Of a stretch of 64,000 nucleotides of DNA, positions 32,645 through 42,161 are shown in pieces (within the stretch, counting starts at the first letter, position 1; the number at the start of each line of letters is the position of its first letter). The notes under the pieces were generated by a model, which worked only from the letters and a program-made list of their open reading frames with translations, made no database searches and had not been told where the DNA came from. The DNA is from Candidatus Amulumruptor caecigallinarius. GTDB taxonomy: Bacteria > Bacteroidota > Bacteroidia > Bacteroidales > Muribaculaceae. Location: the NCBI GenBank assembly GCA_944321825.1, contig CALUMU010000001.1:281704-345703 (forward strand). The letters run 5' to 3'. A program made the position numbers and the translations under genes.

Positions 32645-33735
32645 ATATTAAAATGGAAACATATAGTACAAACAATAACCCCTCTGTTGTTTCTGATTAT
32701 GATGTATTTGGTCAATCAATCATGGTCAGGGGAAGTGAAGCACTAAAAATGCTTGGCTTATCTCGTCATAATTTGGAAAGATGTGTAGAAAATGGTTATA
32801 TAAGGAAGATTGCATCAAATGATGTATTCTTATATGACGAAACCGATATTCAGAAATTTATGAATACAAAAACGTATCACGAAATGCTGAATGGTGTAGT
32901 TGATAAACGGAATAGTCTAAATGATTTGACAGGAAAAGAGTGGATACCTGAAACCAAGAGTTATATGTTTCAGAAAGGTTTGGGTGCCTCTCATCCTCAT
33001 GCGCAAATAGAAAAACAACATCCTGCCCCTTTCTCTTTTCAAGATATAGAAAGTCTTGTGAAATTTTTCACTAAGACGGGAATGTCTGTTTTAGACCCAT
33101 TCGGTGGGGTCGGTTCTACAGCAAAAGCGTGTGAACTATTAGGTAGAATCTGTACAAGCATTGAATTGTCCGAAAAATACCATAATCTTTCAATAGAACG
33201 TCTTGAAAGTGAGGTGGGTAAAGGGGCAAGTAAACATCATAATTTGATAAATGGAGATTCTTGTGTTATTTTGCCACAGGTGGCAAGCAATAGCATAGAT
33301 TTCATAGTTACCAGTCCGCCATATTGGGGTATATTGCATAAGCAAGACCAAAAGGTAAAAAAGAATCGTGTACAATATAATCTTGACACTCAATATTCGG
33401 ATGATGCAAATGATTTGGGGAATATAGAGAATTATGAACAGTTTCTTACAATATTGTGTGATAGAATATTCTTACAGTGCGGCAGGATATTGAGAAAAGG
33501 TAAGTATATGGCTATAATAGTTTCTGATTTCAGAGACAAGGGAGATTTTATAAGTTTTCATTCTGACTTGATTCAAAGGCTGAATAAGGCAACTCTTCCA
33601 GAAGGAGGCGTTCTTTCACTGCAAGGGACAAAGGTGTTGATACAAAATCACAAATCTCTTCATCCGTATGGCTATCCATTTTCGTATGTTGAAAATATCC
33701 ACCATCAATATATCTTGATATTTAGAAAAAAATAA
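32641..33735 (+). CDS. DNA methyltransferase with N-terminal HTH (modification subunit 1)
   Basis: 364 residues. Residues 30-80 form a MerR/HTH_17-like domain (GSEALKMLGLSRHNLERCVENGYIRKI). Next come the AdoMet motif SVLDPFGGVGSTAKACELLG and catalytic motif IV TSPPYWG, then an NH2-terminal-type end with LHPYGYPFSYVENIHHQYILIFRK. The motif order (I before IV) differs from the next gene. TSPPYW fits N4-cytosine or N6-adenine methylation. Its stop codon overlaps the start of the second methyltransferase by one base (TAATG). Confidence 0.85.
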   Translation: MNIKMETYSTNNNPSVVSDYDVFGQSIMVRGSEALKMLGLSRHNLERCVENGYIRKIASNDVFLYDETDIQKFMNTKTYHEMLNGVVDKRNSLNDLTGKEWIPETKSYMFQKGLGASHPHAQIEKQHPAPFSFQDIESLVKFFTKTGMSVLDPFGGVGSTAKACELLGRICTSIELSEKYHNLSIERLESEVGKGASKHHNLINGDSCVILPQVASNSIDFIVTSPPYWGILHKQDQKVKKNRVQYNLDTQYSDDANDLGNIENYEQFLTILCDRIFLQCGRILRKGKYMAIIVSDFRDKGDFISFHSDLIQRLNKATLPEGGVLSLQGTKVLIQNHKSLHPYGYPFSYVENIHHQYILIFRKK

Positions 33736-34556
33736 TGGCTTTGGACAGATATAAAGGAATTATAAACGATGACTGCGATATCGTCTTACAAAATATGGTT
33801 GACGATGGGATTAAGTATGACTTAATACTTACTGACCCTCCATATAATGTTGGAAAAGATTTCGGGAACATAAGCGATAAGTTGCCTCTTGATGTGTTTC
33901 TCAAAAGCATGTATCATAGGATTGATATGCTCAAACAATTACTGTCCGATACAGGCAGTATAATTTGGTTTGGGATACATGATTATATTTGCTACATACA
34001 AGTTTATATGTATCAAGCTGGTCTGTTTTACCGTAGGATGAATATATGGCACTATGAAAATGGATTTTCAAGAAGCTCAAGAGTACCATCTACTCACTAC
34101 GAGCCATTTCTTTGGTTTTCAAAAGATTCTAAGAAATGGACTTATAATACTGACCAAGTGCGTGTCCCTTATAAAAGTACGGAACGGCTCAAGTCTGCCG
34201 TAAAATACAAGGACAAGGACGGAAACGAAAAAGTCTGGAAACCCTCTGAAAAAGGTGCTATGAGAGGCGATGTATGGGATTTTCCCACATTGGCAGGAAA
34301 AGCGTTTTCAAAGGAACGCACTGAGCATCCCTCACAAAAGCCAGAGGCTCTTATCACCGAAATAATAAAGGCTTTTTGCCCTATGGATGGAAATGTATTT
34401 TCAGGGAATATACTTGACCCTTTCTTAGGGTCAGGAACTCTTGGTGTGTGCTGCGAAAAGTTGAACAAAGCGGGTCATAACATAAAATGGACTGGTATTG
34501 AGTTGGAAAAAAAATGGTGTGACATTGCAAGGAAGCGTTTATCAGAAATACAATAA
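33735..34556 (+). CDS. DNA methyltransferase (modification subunit 2, beta-class order)
   Basis: 273 residues. Motif IV TDPPYNVGKDFG is near the N-terminus and motif I ILDPFLGSGTLGVCCEKL near the C-terminus, preceded by EHPSQKPEALITEIIKAF. This is the N6_N4_Mtase family. Two different methyltransferases beside one endonuclease suggest an asymmetric recognition site with each strand modified by its own enzyme (type IIS-like). It is followed after 3 bases by the endonuclease gene. Confidence 0.88.
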   Translation: MALDRYKGIINDDCDIVLQNMVDDGIKYDLILTDPPYNVGKDFGNISDKLPLDVFLKSMYHRIDMLKQLLSDTGSIIWFGIHDYICYIQVYMYQAGLFYRRMNIWHYENGFSRSSRVPSTHYEPFLWFSKDSKKWTYNTDQVRVPYKSTERLKSAVKYKDKDGNEKVWKPSEKGAMRGDVWDFPTLAGKAFSKERTEHPSQKPEALITEIIKAFCPMDGNVFSGNILDPFLGSGTLGVCCEKLNKAGHNIKWTGIELEKKWCDIARKRLSEIQ

Positions 34557-34559
34557 GCT

Positions 34560-36227
34560 ATGGTAGGACAAGATTACTTGAAGCTACAAAATCAAGGCAA
34601 CATAATTTCTAACATTCGCCTGCTCCATGAAATGGATATGGCGAAAGACTACGCCGATTCACAAGGATACTACACCAAAAAGAGTGTTGCCGAAATCGGT
34701 GTAAATGCTCTTATCATTACAAGTGGAAATAGCGTAGGCGAAGAAGCTCACAGGATTATCAATGCAGAGGGCGATGAAAGCAGGAACTCTCCTTTACAGA
34801 ATGCAAAGGCTAGAATGCAAATCCTTAGAGTTTTGGGGTTGGTTTCTGCCGACTATGGTTCAGAAGTCTATGCCATTACTCGCTTGGGAAAACTGGTTAT
34901 AAGCCAAGTCCTAAACAATAATCCAAATTATGGCATATTGAGGGAATTGTTTGTGAATATAACCACAGCCACAGAGATATACGAACATAATTGTGCGATT
35001 GATTTTAATTGCTACTTGGGTTTCGGGATTTGCTATGCACTGTCACAGTTAGAATATCGCCTTTCATCGAATGAAATGCCGCTACTGACGACTTATGACA
35101 TTAAAGATATAGACCAATTCATTGAGGAAGCACGTTTGAATAGACAAGAGGGAAAAACATTCACAGAAACACATCTTCATTATCCAAAAACTCAACGGAA
35201 CCAGCCAATTAAACAGGTAAGCAACTTAACAAGAAGCATCAATCAAATTTTGCGTGTTTGCGGTATTATCGAACCGAAACAAAAAAGAATAGGCAATGTC
35301 AACTACTATGTATGTACAGAGGACGGTCGAAAATATGTAGATACCATTAAGCAAAGATATATGACTACACAATTTTGGACTGCTTATAAATTTCGAAAAA
35401 TAAACAACATTGCGGAACAAAAGGAGATGTGTGTTGCTGCATATAATGCCATTCTGCATAGAAGTGGCATTGATGATTCTTTGCCCGATAGCAACAAACT
35501 GTTTTCTCCGTATCAAATGCTCCCCGAAACAAATGTTGAATGGTTAATGGGAAGTAATATCGAGGATATAAGAAAGCACCCGGATAAAGAATATGATAGG
35601 CTCAAAGTCATAAATAGCCAAATAACCATAAGGGATTTGCGACTGAAAGCAATCTATATGGAAGCACAAAATCAATTTACTACAGAGACACAGATGATGA
35701 AATCTGTGCGCAAAGATATTTCTAACATGGCTGTCGGCAATATTGACGTGAGAGACATTGCTTCACATCTTTGTGCAAAATATCAGTACGCTGACAAGAA
35801 TGATTTTTATCCTTTTGTACATGCATTGCTTAATATTATTGGTCTGGAGTGTAAAGGGGAGATAAGTCGATACGATGCGTATTGCGTCTATAAAGGCCAT
35901 GTGATACCAGTTGAAATCAAGTCCTATACCGAAACTCATGCATACAATGCAAAAGGAGTTAGGCAAGCCATAGAGAACAAGATTTTGTCTTATGATGAAA
36001 GCAAGACTGACGACATCAATTATGCCTCCTTGCTTATTGGTTATGAGCATCCAGACAATGACACGGAGATTAGATGCTTAATTGACCAAGCGTATGATAA
36101 GTTTCAGATTAGAGTTATTGCCTGTGACCTGCTTAGCTTGTCTCTGATGGCAACTCGCAGAATCCTAGAACAAAAGGTTCTTGATTTCGAGCAAATACTA
36201 ACAAGACATGGAATCTTAACAGATTAA
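34560..36227 (+). CDS. Type II restriction endonuclease (AlwI/type IIS-like)
   Basis: 555 residues. The N-terminal and middle parts hold winged-helix-like segments (ARMQILRVLGLVSADYGSEVYAITRLGKLV and SINQILRVCGIIEPKQKRIGNVNYYVCTEDG) likely for site recognition. The C-terminal part has a PD-(D/E)XK nuclease signature: YDAYCVYKGHVIPVEIKSY, i.e. Asp ... Glu-x-Lys. Size, layout and two partner methyltransferases fit AlwI-like type IIS enzymes. It starts 3 bases after the second methyltransferase and ends 2 bases before the Fe-S protein gene. The recognition site is unknown. Confidence 0.78.
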   Translation: MVGQDYLKLQNQGNIISNIRLLHEMDMAKDYADSQGYYTKKSVAEIGVNALIITSGNSVGEEAHRIINAEGDESRNSPLQNAKARMQILRVLGLVSADYGSEVYAITRLGKLVISQVLNNNPNYGILRELFVNITTATEIYEHNCAIDFNCYLGFGICYALSQLEYRLSSNEMPLLTTYDIKDIDQFIEEARLNRQEGKTFTETHLHYPKTQRNQPIKQVSNLTRSINQILRVCGIIEPKQKRIGNVNYYVCTEDGRKYVDTIKQRYMTTQFWTAYKFRKINNIAEQKEMCVAAYNAILHRSGIDDSLPDSNKLFSPYQMLPETNVEWLMGSNIEDIRKHPDKEYDRLKVINSQITIRDLRLKAIYMEAQNQFTTETQMMKSVRKDISNMAVGNIDVRDIASHLCAKYQYADKNDFYPFVHALLNIIGLECKGEISRYDAYCVYKGHVIPVEIKSYTETHAYNAKGVRQAIENKILSYDESKTDDINYASLLIGYEHPDNDTEIRCLIDQAYDKFQIRVIACDLLSLSLMATRRILEQKVLDFEQILTRHGILTD

Positions 36228-36229
36228 AA

Positions 36230-37027
36230 ATGAAGATAGTTATAAAAGACATAGAAGTGTGTGCAAAATGCACGGCAAAAAGGTGTTCGTTTATAAACCT
36301 TGCGAGTATAGAACGAGCGTTTTTCAACCTTTCATCAGAAACTACAATCTGCCCGACAAGTGCAATAGGCGGAAGCGGTCCTTCGGAAAAAAGTATTGAA
36401 AAGCGATTTATCATAGCAGAAAAAGGAACTTGCTGCGTTGAGTGTGGGCTATGCGTAAAACATTGTTCGCACCAAAATTTGTCTATCGAAGATTATAACG
36501 CGAATACTTCTGCATTTGGGAATCTTACGGGTTTACAAATAAAAGCAGTCACAAGCCTATATCTTAATGGCTTATTTGGTTTTGCAGCCAATACCAATAG
36601 AAACAACTCGTTGTCCTTTGACGGTTATGTGGCTTCAGAAAAGGGTGAAGAAGCCTTTGTGGAGATTGACTATAAGGATGATTCATTGGAATGTGTTAGA
36701 AGATTATTGGGAGATATAATAAAATACTCTGATACGCATAGTATTAAAAATGGTATTGTGGTGTTGTCAAGATTTCCGCAGGTGGGAAGTAGAGATGTAT
36801 ATAATTTATTGGAGAAAATGAAAAAGTTTCCAACAACAAATGATATTAGCATTTACATGACGACATTCTCGCATCTGAGAGCGATATATTTATACATGAA
36901 GCCAAGTACGCCATATTTATTTGAAAATCTCCTGTACAATCCTATCAAAGAGGATATATATACCTACCAGAAGAAAGTGGAGAATCTTTTTACAGATATT
37001 ACACCTTCATTATTCGATGAGATTTAA
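36230..37027 (+). CDS. Dicluster ferredoxin-like protein with possible PD-(D/E)XK-type C-terminal domain
   Basis: 265 residues. Cysteines suggest two [4Fe-4S] clusters: C11-x2-C14-x4-C19 with C41-P, and the canonical C69-x2-C72-x2-C75-x3-C79. The C-terminal domain has D131-G ... FVEIDYK (E145, D147, K149) followed by helix and strand (LLGDIIKYSDT, GIVVLSRF), compatible with a PD-(D/E)XK fold but not proven. It lies inside a restriction-modification operon, 2 bases after the endonuclease and 41 before the NTPase. No redox pathway genes are near, so a structural Fe-S role in a nuclease or a sensor is plausible. Confidence 0.6.
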   Translation: MKIVIKDIEVCAKCTAKRCSFINLASIERAFFNLSSETTICPTSAIGGSGPSEKSIEKRFIIAEKGTCCVECGLCVKHCSHQNLSIEDYNANTSAFGNLTGLQIKAVTSLYLNGLFGFAANTNRNNSLSFDGYVASEKGEEAFVEIDYKDDSLECVRRLLGDIIKYSDTHSIKNGIVVLSRFPQVGSRDVYNLLEKMKKFPTTNDISIYMTTFSHLRAIYLYMKPSTPYLFENLLYNPIKEDIYTYQKKVENLFTDITPSLFDEI

Positions 37028-37068
37028 CACAGTTTTATAGAGAAGCAATAATAATTTGAAAGAGAAAG

Positions 37069-40000
37069 ATGGCAAACAAAATGCTTATACCTTTAACACC
37101 AGCGCATATTGATTCGAAAGATATTGCATATCAAACTGTCGAAGAAGTTTATGATGTTCTGAAAAATGCGACTGACAAAAGGATAAATAATATCGCTATT
37201 ACAGGGCCTTATGGCTCAGGAAAAAGTTCCATCATAAAAACCTTGAGAGAGGATAAGTTGGATAGTGATAAGAACATTCATTGCCTCTTTATCTCTCTTG
37301 CAACTTTGCAAGCAAATGATTTGTCTGATTCATCAGAGGCTAATTTTGAAAACAAGGAGGAGGAGGAAGCACTTAATCGCAAAATAGAATATAGTATTCT
37401 CCAACAATTGGTTTATAAAGAAAATATTGAAGATGTTCCAAATTCGAGAATTAGCCGAATTATTCACTATGATGCAAAAACACTACGGAAACGCTCATGG
37501 TTGGGTATTCTAACCATTATAGCGTTCTTTATTGTTTTTGAACCTGATTTTGCCAGAGTTGAAACGTTATACGATCTTTTCAATTTCGGGAAATGGAATG
37601 TGTGTTTTGATTTACTAAGCGTAATATTTCTCTTGTTTGCTTCTTTCAAAACAATTCGATACATTATAAAGTCTTATGGGAACTCCAAATTGAATAAATT
37701 CAATCTGAAGAATGGAGAAATTCAAATCGATAATGATAAATCTATATCTACATCTATTTTCAACAAATACCTTGATGAGATATTGTATTTCTTTCAAGTG
37801 ACTACATACAATGTTGTAATTATCGAAGATTTAGACCGATTTAATACCCATAAGATTTTTCTGAAACTACGTGAACTTAACCAAATTCTGAATGAGTCCA
37901 AAATTGTAGGAAAACACATAACATTTGTGTACGCAATAAAAGATGACATGTTTTCAGATGAAGAACGAACTAAGTTCTTTGACTATATTACGACTGTAAT
38001 ACCTGTTATTAATCCATCTAATTCAAAGAGTAAATTAAAAGAAGCATTAAAACGACTTGACTTTGACGAGAATGAAATAGCGGATGAAGACTTGTCTGAA
38101 ATGGGGTTCTTTATTCAAGATATGCGTATATTGACTAATATTGCAAATGAGTATAAACAATACAGGGATAGGCTGTGCAAACAAAAAGGTCAGCAACTTA
38201 ATTATACAAAGCTGTTAGCAATGATTGTTTACAAAAACTATTATCCAAAAGACTTCGCTGATTTACATAGAAGAAAGGGAAAGGTTTATACTTGCATTAG
38301 TAAGAAAGGTGATTTTGTGAAACAAATTCTTGAAGATTTGTACAAAGAAAAAGAGACTTTAGGTAATATAGAAAAAGAATATAAAGCAGCGTCATATATA
38401 AGAGAAAAAGAATTACGGTTGCTGTTTCTCGTGGAATTAATTTCAAAATTACCGGAAAGTTATACTCATTTGCAAATAGAAGATTCAAGATATACTATAA
38501 AACAGATTGCTGATAACGAACAGTTATTTGATAAAATCCGTTCAAAAAATATAGTTTACTATTATTACACAGATTATTATCATAATAATGTAAGAGAAGG
38601 TAAGCAAATTAATTTTTCCGAGATAGAAAAAGTTGTAGATTATTCACATAGAATAAAATCATTACGAGCCGAAATGCCTTCATACAGAGCAAGGCAAGCC
38701 GAAATCAGTCGCATGATAATTACAGTAAAATCAAAGCCACTTAAGGATTTAATAAATGAATATAGCCTTGAAAAGTCTGATTTATATAAAGAGATAGGCT
38801 TATTCCCGTTGCAGGATATTTTTATTCGGCAAGGGTATATTGGCGAAGATTACTATGACTACATATCATACTTTTATGAAGGAATGATTTCTTTAGCAGA
38901 CAGGGAACTCTTGCTGGCAATGAAGCAGCATATATATAAACCATATGATGTACATATAGACAAGATTGAGAATTTTGTTAAAGAATTGAATGATTATCTT
39001 TTTGATAGTGATTACATTTTGAACAACGAATTACTCGACTTTCTTGTCACACATCCAGAATACAGAGAAAAGTATAATCGTTTCATATTGCGAATAGAAC
39101 GTGAGCATGCGCCACTGTCATTTTTAGCCCAATATACACAATACGGCCACCAAGTAGAAGCTATTTTCAAGCGTTTTATTGAATGGAATCGAACTAATGT
39201 TTGGGAACAAATACAGACACATACCAATGATACCGAAAAATTAATTTTAATAGCTATGTTTTTCAAATATTGTGGCGAACTCAATGACATGGAATGCGAA
39301 TGGCTCAATAACAACTATTCTTTTCTACCTGACCATGAAGAAGAAATTGGAGTGGAAAGATGCTATGAACTTATTATTAAATGCAATTTTGTTTACATAA
39401 ATGATAAGAGTACAAATCTTTTAGATTGTGTTATTGATAATGGTAAATATGAAATTTCACTGGATAATCTATTGCTTATAACACGATATTTGTGTGCAGG
39501 AGACATATCGATAACTGCTGAGAATTTAAATCTAACCCGCATTTGGAATACAAATAATGAGAGTTTGAAGAACTATGTAAATGACAAATTCAGTGAGGTA
39601 TTTGTATGTCTCAAAGATACTGATAAGGATGAAAATTCTGATTGTATTATATATATCCTTAACAATTCAAATGTTGAAATAGAGAGGAAGATTGCTTATC
39701 TTGAAAACCAAAAGAATCAAATTGGGTCATTTGACGAAATAAGTAATACAGAAATGTACGATGTTGCTGTTCGAACATTCCTAATTGAACCCACTTGGAG
39801 TAATGTATTAAAATATTATGCTTATAAAAAATCATTAGCACAAGAACTAGTAGAATATATTAAGCATTTCAAAGAGAGTTTGGCATCACAAAAATTTATT
39901 GATGAAACCGATTGTTCTTTTGATTTCTTCCAGGCTTTGTTTTGTAGTGAAGTTTTGGATGTTAAGATGTATCAGGAGCTTCTTCCCTTGTTTGATTATA

Positions 40001-40638
40001 AATTAGAATCGGCCAAAAGCATTGTATCATTGACATCAGAACGGCTTAACATTCTTATAAACAATAACCATATTCCATTTAACCAAGAAATGTTGGCAGG
40101 AATAAATGGGACAGGCTCTCTTGCAACTTATTTATTGTATTATCATCGTCAATTTGTGGAGCATCTTGATTGGAATTATGAGATTGATTATAATACAGCA
40201 TTATGCCTTTTTAGGTCAGATAATTTTTCCGATAATGAAAAACGCTATTTTATTAGTCTGTTTAATAGTGTCATAATGACACAGACTTCGACAATTTCAG
40301 ATATTATTCTATCAATAATCATAAGGTCAAATGATTTCGATTTAGATGATGATTTTGTACTATCTCTAATTAAAAATGGGAATAACGAAAAAAATCGCGT
40401 AAAAATAGCTACATATATGATACAGACATCCGATGCAGACCCAAATCTCATTAAAGATTATCTTGCTGCATTAGGTGGTGATTACGAAGCTATAAATGAT
40501 AGAAGTAAAAAACCCAAAATTGATTTTGTAGAATACAATGTAAAACTATTAAATGTATTAAGAAACATTGGATATATTTCTTCCTTTAAAGAAGAAAGTA
40601 AAGGGAACGCATTACGAATATATCATAAAAGTAAATGA
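37069..40638 (+). CDS. YobI/KAP-like membrane-anchored P-loop NTPase
   Basis: 1189 residues. Walker A ITGPYGSGKSS (44-54). Two hydrophobic segments (WLGILTIIAFFIVF near 145-160 and CFDLLSVIFLLFASF near 178-195) are inserted in the NTPase domain, as in KAP-family ATPases. Walker B is VVIIEDLDRF, with a sensor-like FVYAIKDDMF. About 750 mostly helical residues follow with no recognised enzyme motif. It is the last and largest gene of the restriction-modification operon and ends at a convergent hairpin. KAP/YobI proteins occur in several phage-defence contexts; the role here is inferred. Confidence 0.75.
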   Translation: MANKMLIPLTPAHIDSKDIAYQTVEEVYDVLKNATDKRINNIAITGPYGSGKSSIIKTLREDKLDSDKNIHCLFISLATLQANDLSDSSEANFENKEEEEALNRKIEYSILQQLVYKENIEDVPNSRISRIIHYDAKTLRKRSWLGILTIIAFFIVFEPDFARVETLYDLFNFGKWNVCFDLLSVIFLLFASFKTIRYIIKSYGNSKLNKFNLKNGEIQIDNDKSISTSIFNKYLDEILYFFQVTTYNVVIIEDLDRFNTHKIFLKLRELNQILNESKIVGKHITFVYAIKDDMFSDEERTKFFDYITTVIPVINPSNSKSKLKEALKRLDFDENEIADEDLSEMGFFIQDMRILTNIANEYKQYRDRLCKQKGQQLNYTKLLAMIVYKNYYPKDFADLHRRKGKVYTCISKKGDFVKQILEDLYKEKETLGNIEKEYKAASYIREKELRLLFLVELISKLPESYTHLQIEDSRYTIKQIADNEQLFDKIRSKNIVYYYYTDYYHNNVREGKQINFSEIEKVVDYSHRIKSLRAEMPSYRARQAEISRMIITVKSKPLKDLINEYSLEKSDLYKEIGLFPLQDIFIRQGYIGEDYYDYISYFYEGMISLADRELLLAMKQHIYKPYDVHIDKIENFVKELNDYLFDSDYILNNELLDFLVTHPEYREKYNRFILRIEREHAPLSFLAQYTQYGHQVEAIFKRFIEWNRTNVWEQIQTHTNDTEKLILIAMFFKYCGELNDMECEWLNNNYSFLPDHEEEIGVERCYELIIKCNFVYINDKSTNLLDCVIDNGKYEISLDNLLLITRYLCAGDISITAENLNLTRIWNTNNESLKNYVNDKFSEVFVCLKDTDKDENSDCIIYILNNSNVEIERKIAYLENQKNQIGSFDEISNTEMYDVAVRTFLIEPTWSNVLKYYAYKKSLAQELVEYIKHFKESLASQKFIDETDCSFDFFQALFCSEVLDVKMYQELLPLFDYKLESAKSIVSLTSERLNILINNNHIPFNQEMLAGINGTGSLATYLLYYHRQFVEHLDWNYEIDYNTALCLFRSDNFSDNEKRYFISLFNSVIMTQTSTISDIILSIIIRSNDFDLDDDFVLSLIKNGNNEKNRVKIATYMIQTSDADPNLIKDYLAALGGDYEAINDRSKKPKIDFVEYNVKLLNVLRNIGYISSFKEESKGNALRIYHKSK

Positions 40639-40840
40639 TAAATATCATTGGCTTCTAAATTTCTGTTTTATGAAACGTGTAAAGTTTCCTAACTATATTT
40701 TTTTGTTTATGAGTTACCTACATTCTCTATTTTTATCTACAGTTCATAGGATTACAGCGGGATAGCAGATAGCAAGTGCGGTTAAAATAAACATTGCACC
40801 AACGGGGGGAATGCTAAACGCCATCATTGGTATCTTGAAA

Positions 40841-40866
40841 TTCAGAAGGGGATTTCCCCTCCTGAA
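40841..40866. terminator. Bidirectional hairpin between convergent genes
   Basis: TTCAG-A-AGGGG (40841-40851) pairs with CCCCT-C-CTGAA (40856-40866). It lies 16 bases after the stop of the minus-strand gene and about 200 bases after the NTPase stop. The interval 40639-40840 holds no other feature I can support. Confidence 0.55.
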
Positions 40867-40882
40867 AATTACAATGCCTGTC

Positions 40883-41380
40883 TTATTGCTCGGCACTTAG
40901 AAATTCTTGCAACCTGTAGAAGAAAGGCTTAAAATAGGTCTTGCCTATTTTGAATATCGTATCACTTTCTTTGAGACATACCGCTTGTTTGCTTACCATT
41001 TCTATGGATGCCAAAGAAACAAACGTAGAAATGTTGATTTGTACAAACCAAGGCACTTTGGAATTGGATAGGAACCGCCTTGTCCCTAATGCGCTTATTG
41101 GCAAAGCAAAAGACCTGCCATCCTTCATGTGGATGAGTGACTGATTCGTCTTTACAGTTTCAGCCCATGCTATATCTGCATAATACATTTTTTCATCACA
41201 GACATCATCTACAAAGAAATAGTACCCGTCCGTAAAAAACGGTATCGGATAGTCACTTACCAGTTTTTGCATTTGCACAAAAGAATGCAGTTCCTCAATA
41301 GAAACGGTTTCATTCGTTAGTGAAAAACTTTTCAAATAATCTACTGCTTTTTTCGTAATCCTAATTTTTAGGTGATACAT
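40883..41380 (-). CDS. LytTR-like DNA-binding protein (tentative)
   Basis: 165 residues. The C-terminal 100 residues follow a LytTR-like strand pattern: DIAWAETVKTNQSLIHMKDG, then LPISALGTRRFL, FVQINISTFVSLASIEMV and FKIGKTYFKPFFYRLQEFL. The expected 'hRshlVN' site is weak (VQINIS). The N-terminal 60 residues show no known domain. It lies between the mobilization genes and the defence operon of element 1 and could regulate either. The region 41381-41602 downstream of the mobilization genes contains only repeated TTTCACA-type sequence and no gene. Confidence 0.45.
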   Translation of the reverse strand: MYHLKIRITKKAVDYLKSFSLTNETVSIEELHSFVQMQKLVSDYPIPFFTDGYYFFVDDVCDEKMYYADIAWAETVKTNQSLIHMKDGRSFALPISALGTRRFLSNSKVPWFVQINISTFVSLASIEMVSKQAVCLKESDTIFKIGKTYFKPFFYRLQEFLSAEQ

Positions 41381-41602
41381 AAATTTTAATTTTCATGCTC
41401 CAAAATTAAATGAAGCTCTACACCCCAAAAAGGATTTCTTGTGAAATGCCATGTTTTGGTTGTGAAAGTGTAGTTTTGGTGAGGGAGCGGGAAAAAAAGG
41501 ACTTTCACACGCATTCTACTATGTTTCACAAGCAAATGGCCCCGTTTCACAAGAAATACAGGTGAGTACAATAAACCTATCACCTTGATATGGCAAGGCA
41601 TA

Positions 41603-42139
41603 TTATCTCTTGTACACAGCCCATAAAATAACAGAGAAATAACTGACAGTCAAGACTATCACCATAAATATGAGCCAACGGTTAGAAAGCCAAATGCCCT
41701 CATTGTTGTGGAGGCGTTTGGCCATTTTGACGCTATGCTTCTTCAACAGTTCTTCTTCGGTCTTGATATGTTGGGCTGTGCATTGATGCACTTTCGCCAG
41801 TTCATCGGTGCCGATTGTGGCATGGATGACGGTATGCTGTTCTGCTTTGACAATGGCACGGTTGATGCCGTCCACGATATTGTCCGCACTGTCCTTTGCC
41901 GCAACCAAGGCATTGAAAGCCGTCCGTTCCCGTTGGACGGTATGCTTCAAACTGCCGTGTATGTCGTTCAGTTCTTCCTTGAGGGCATTGATTTCTTTCA
42001 GCAGATTGCGAAACTCGATTAGTTGGTAATTGACTTCCTGAAGCAGTCCGTCAAGTTCCTGCTTGTTCTCTTTCAACTCATCTTCGGATGTATAATTGGC
42101 AAGCCTCTCACGGAGAGCCGCCGTATCGGGTTGTTTCAT
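41603..42139 (-). CDS. Coiled-coil membrane protein of the mobilization module
   Basis: 178 residues. A long coiled coil over residues 5-100 (LQEVNYQLIEFRNLLKEINALKEELNDIHG) and a C-terminal membrane helix (WLIFMVIVLTVSYFSVILWAVYKR). It follows the relaxase gene by 22 bases on the same strand. Proteins of this shape often accompany MobB-type relaxases in Bacteroides mobilizable elements; it may dock the relaxosome at the membrane. Confidence 0.6.
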   Translation of the reverse strand: MKQPDTAALRERLANYTSEDELKENKQELDGLLQEVNYQLIEFRNLLKEINALKEELNDIHGSLKHTVQRERTAFNALVAAKDSADNIVDGINRAIVKAEQHTVIHATIGTDELAKVHQCTAQHIKTEEELLKKHSVKMAKRLHNNEGIWLSNRWLIFMVIVLTVSYFSVILWAVYKR

Positions 42140-42161
42140 TGCATTGCTGTTTTTAGGTTTG

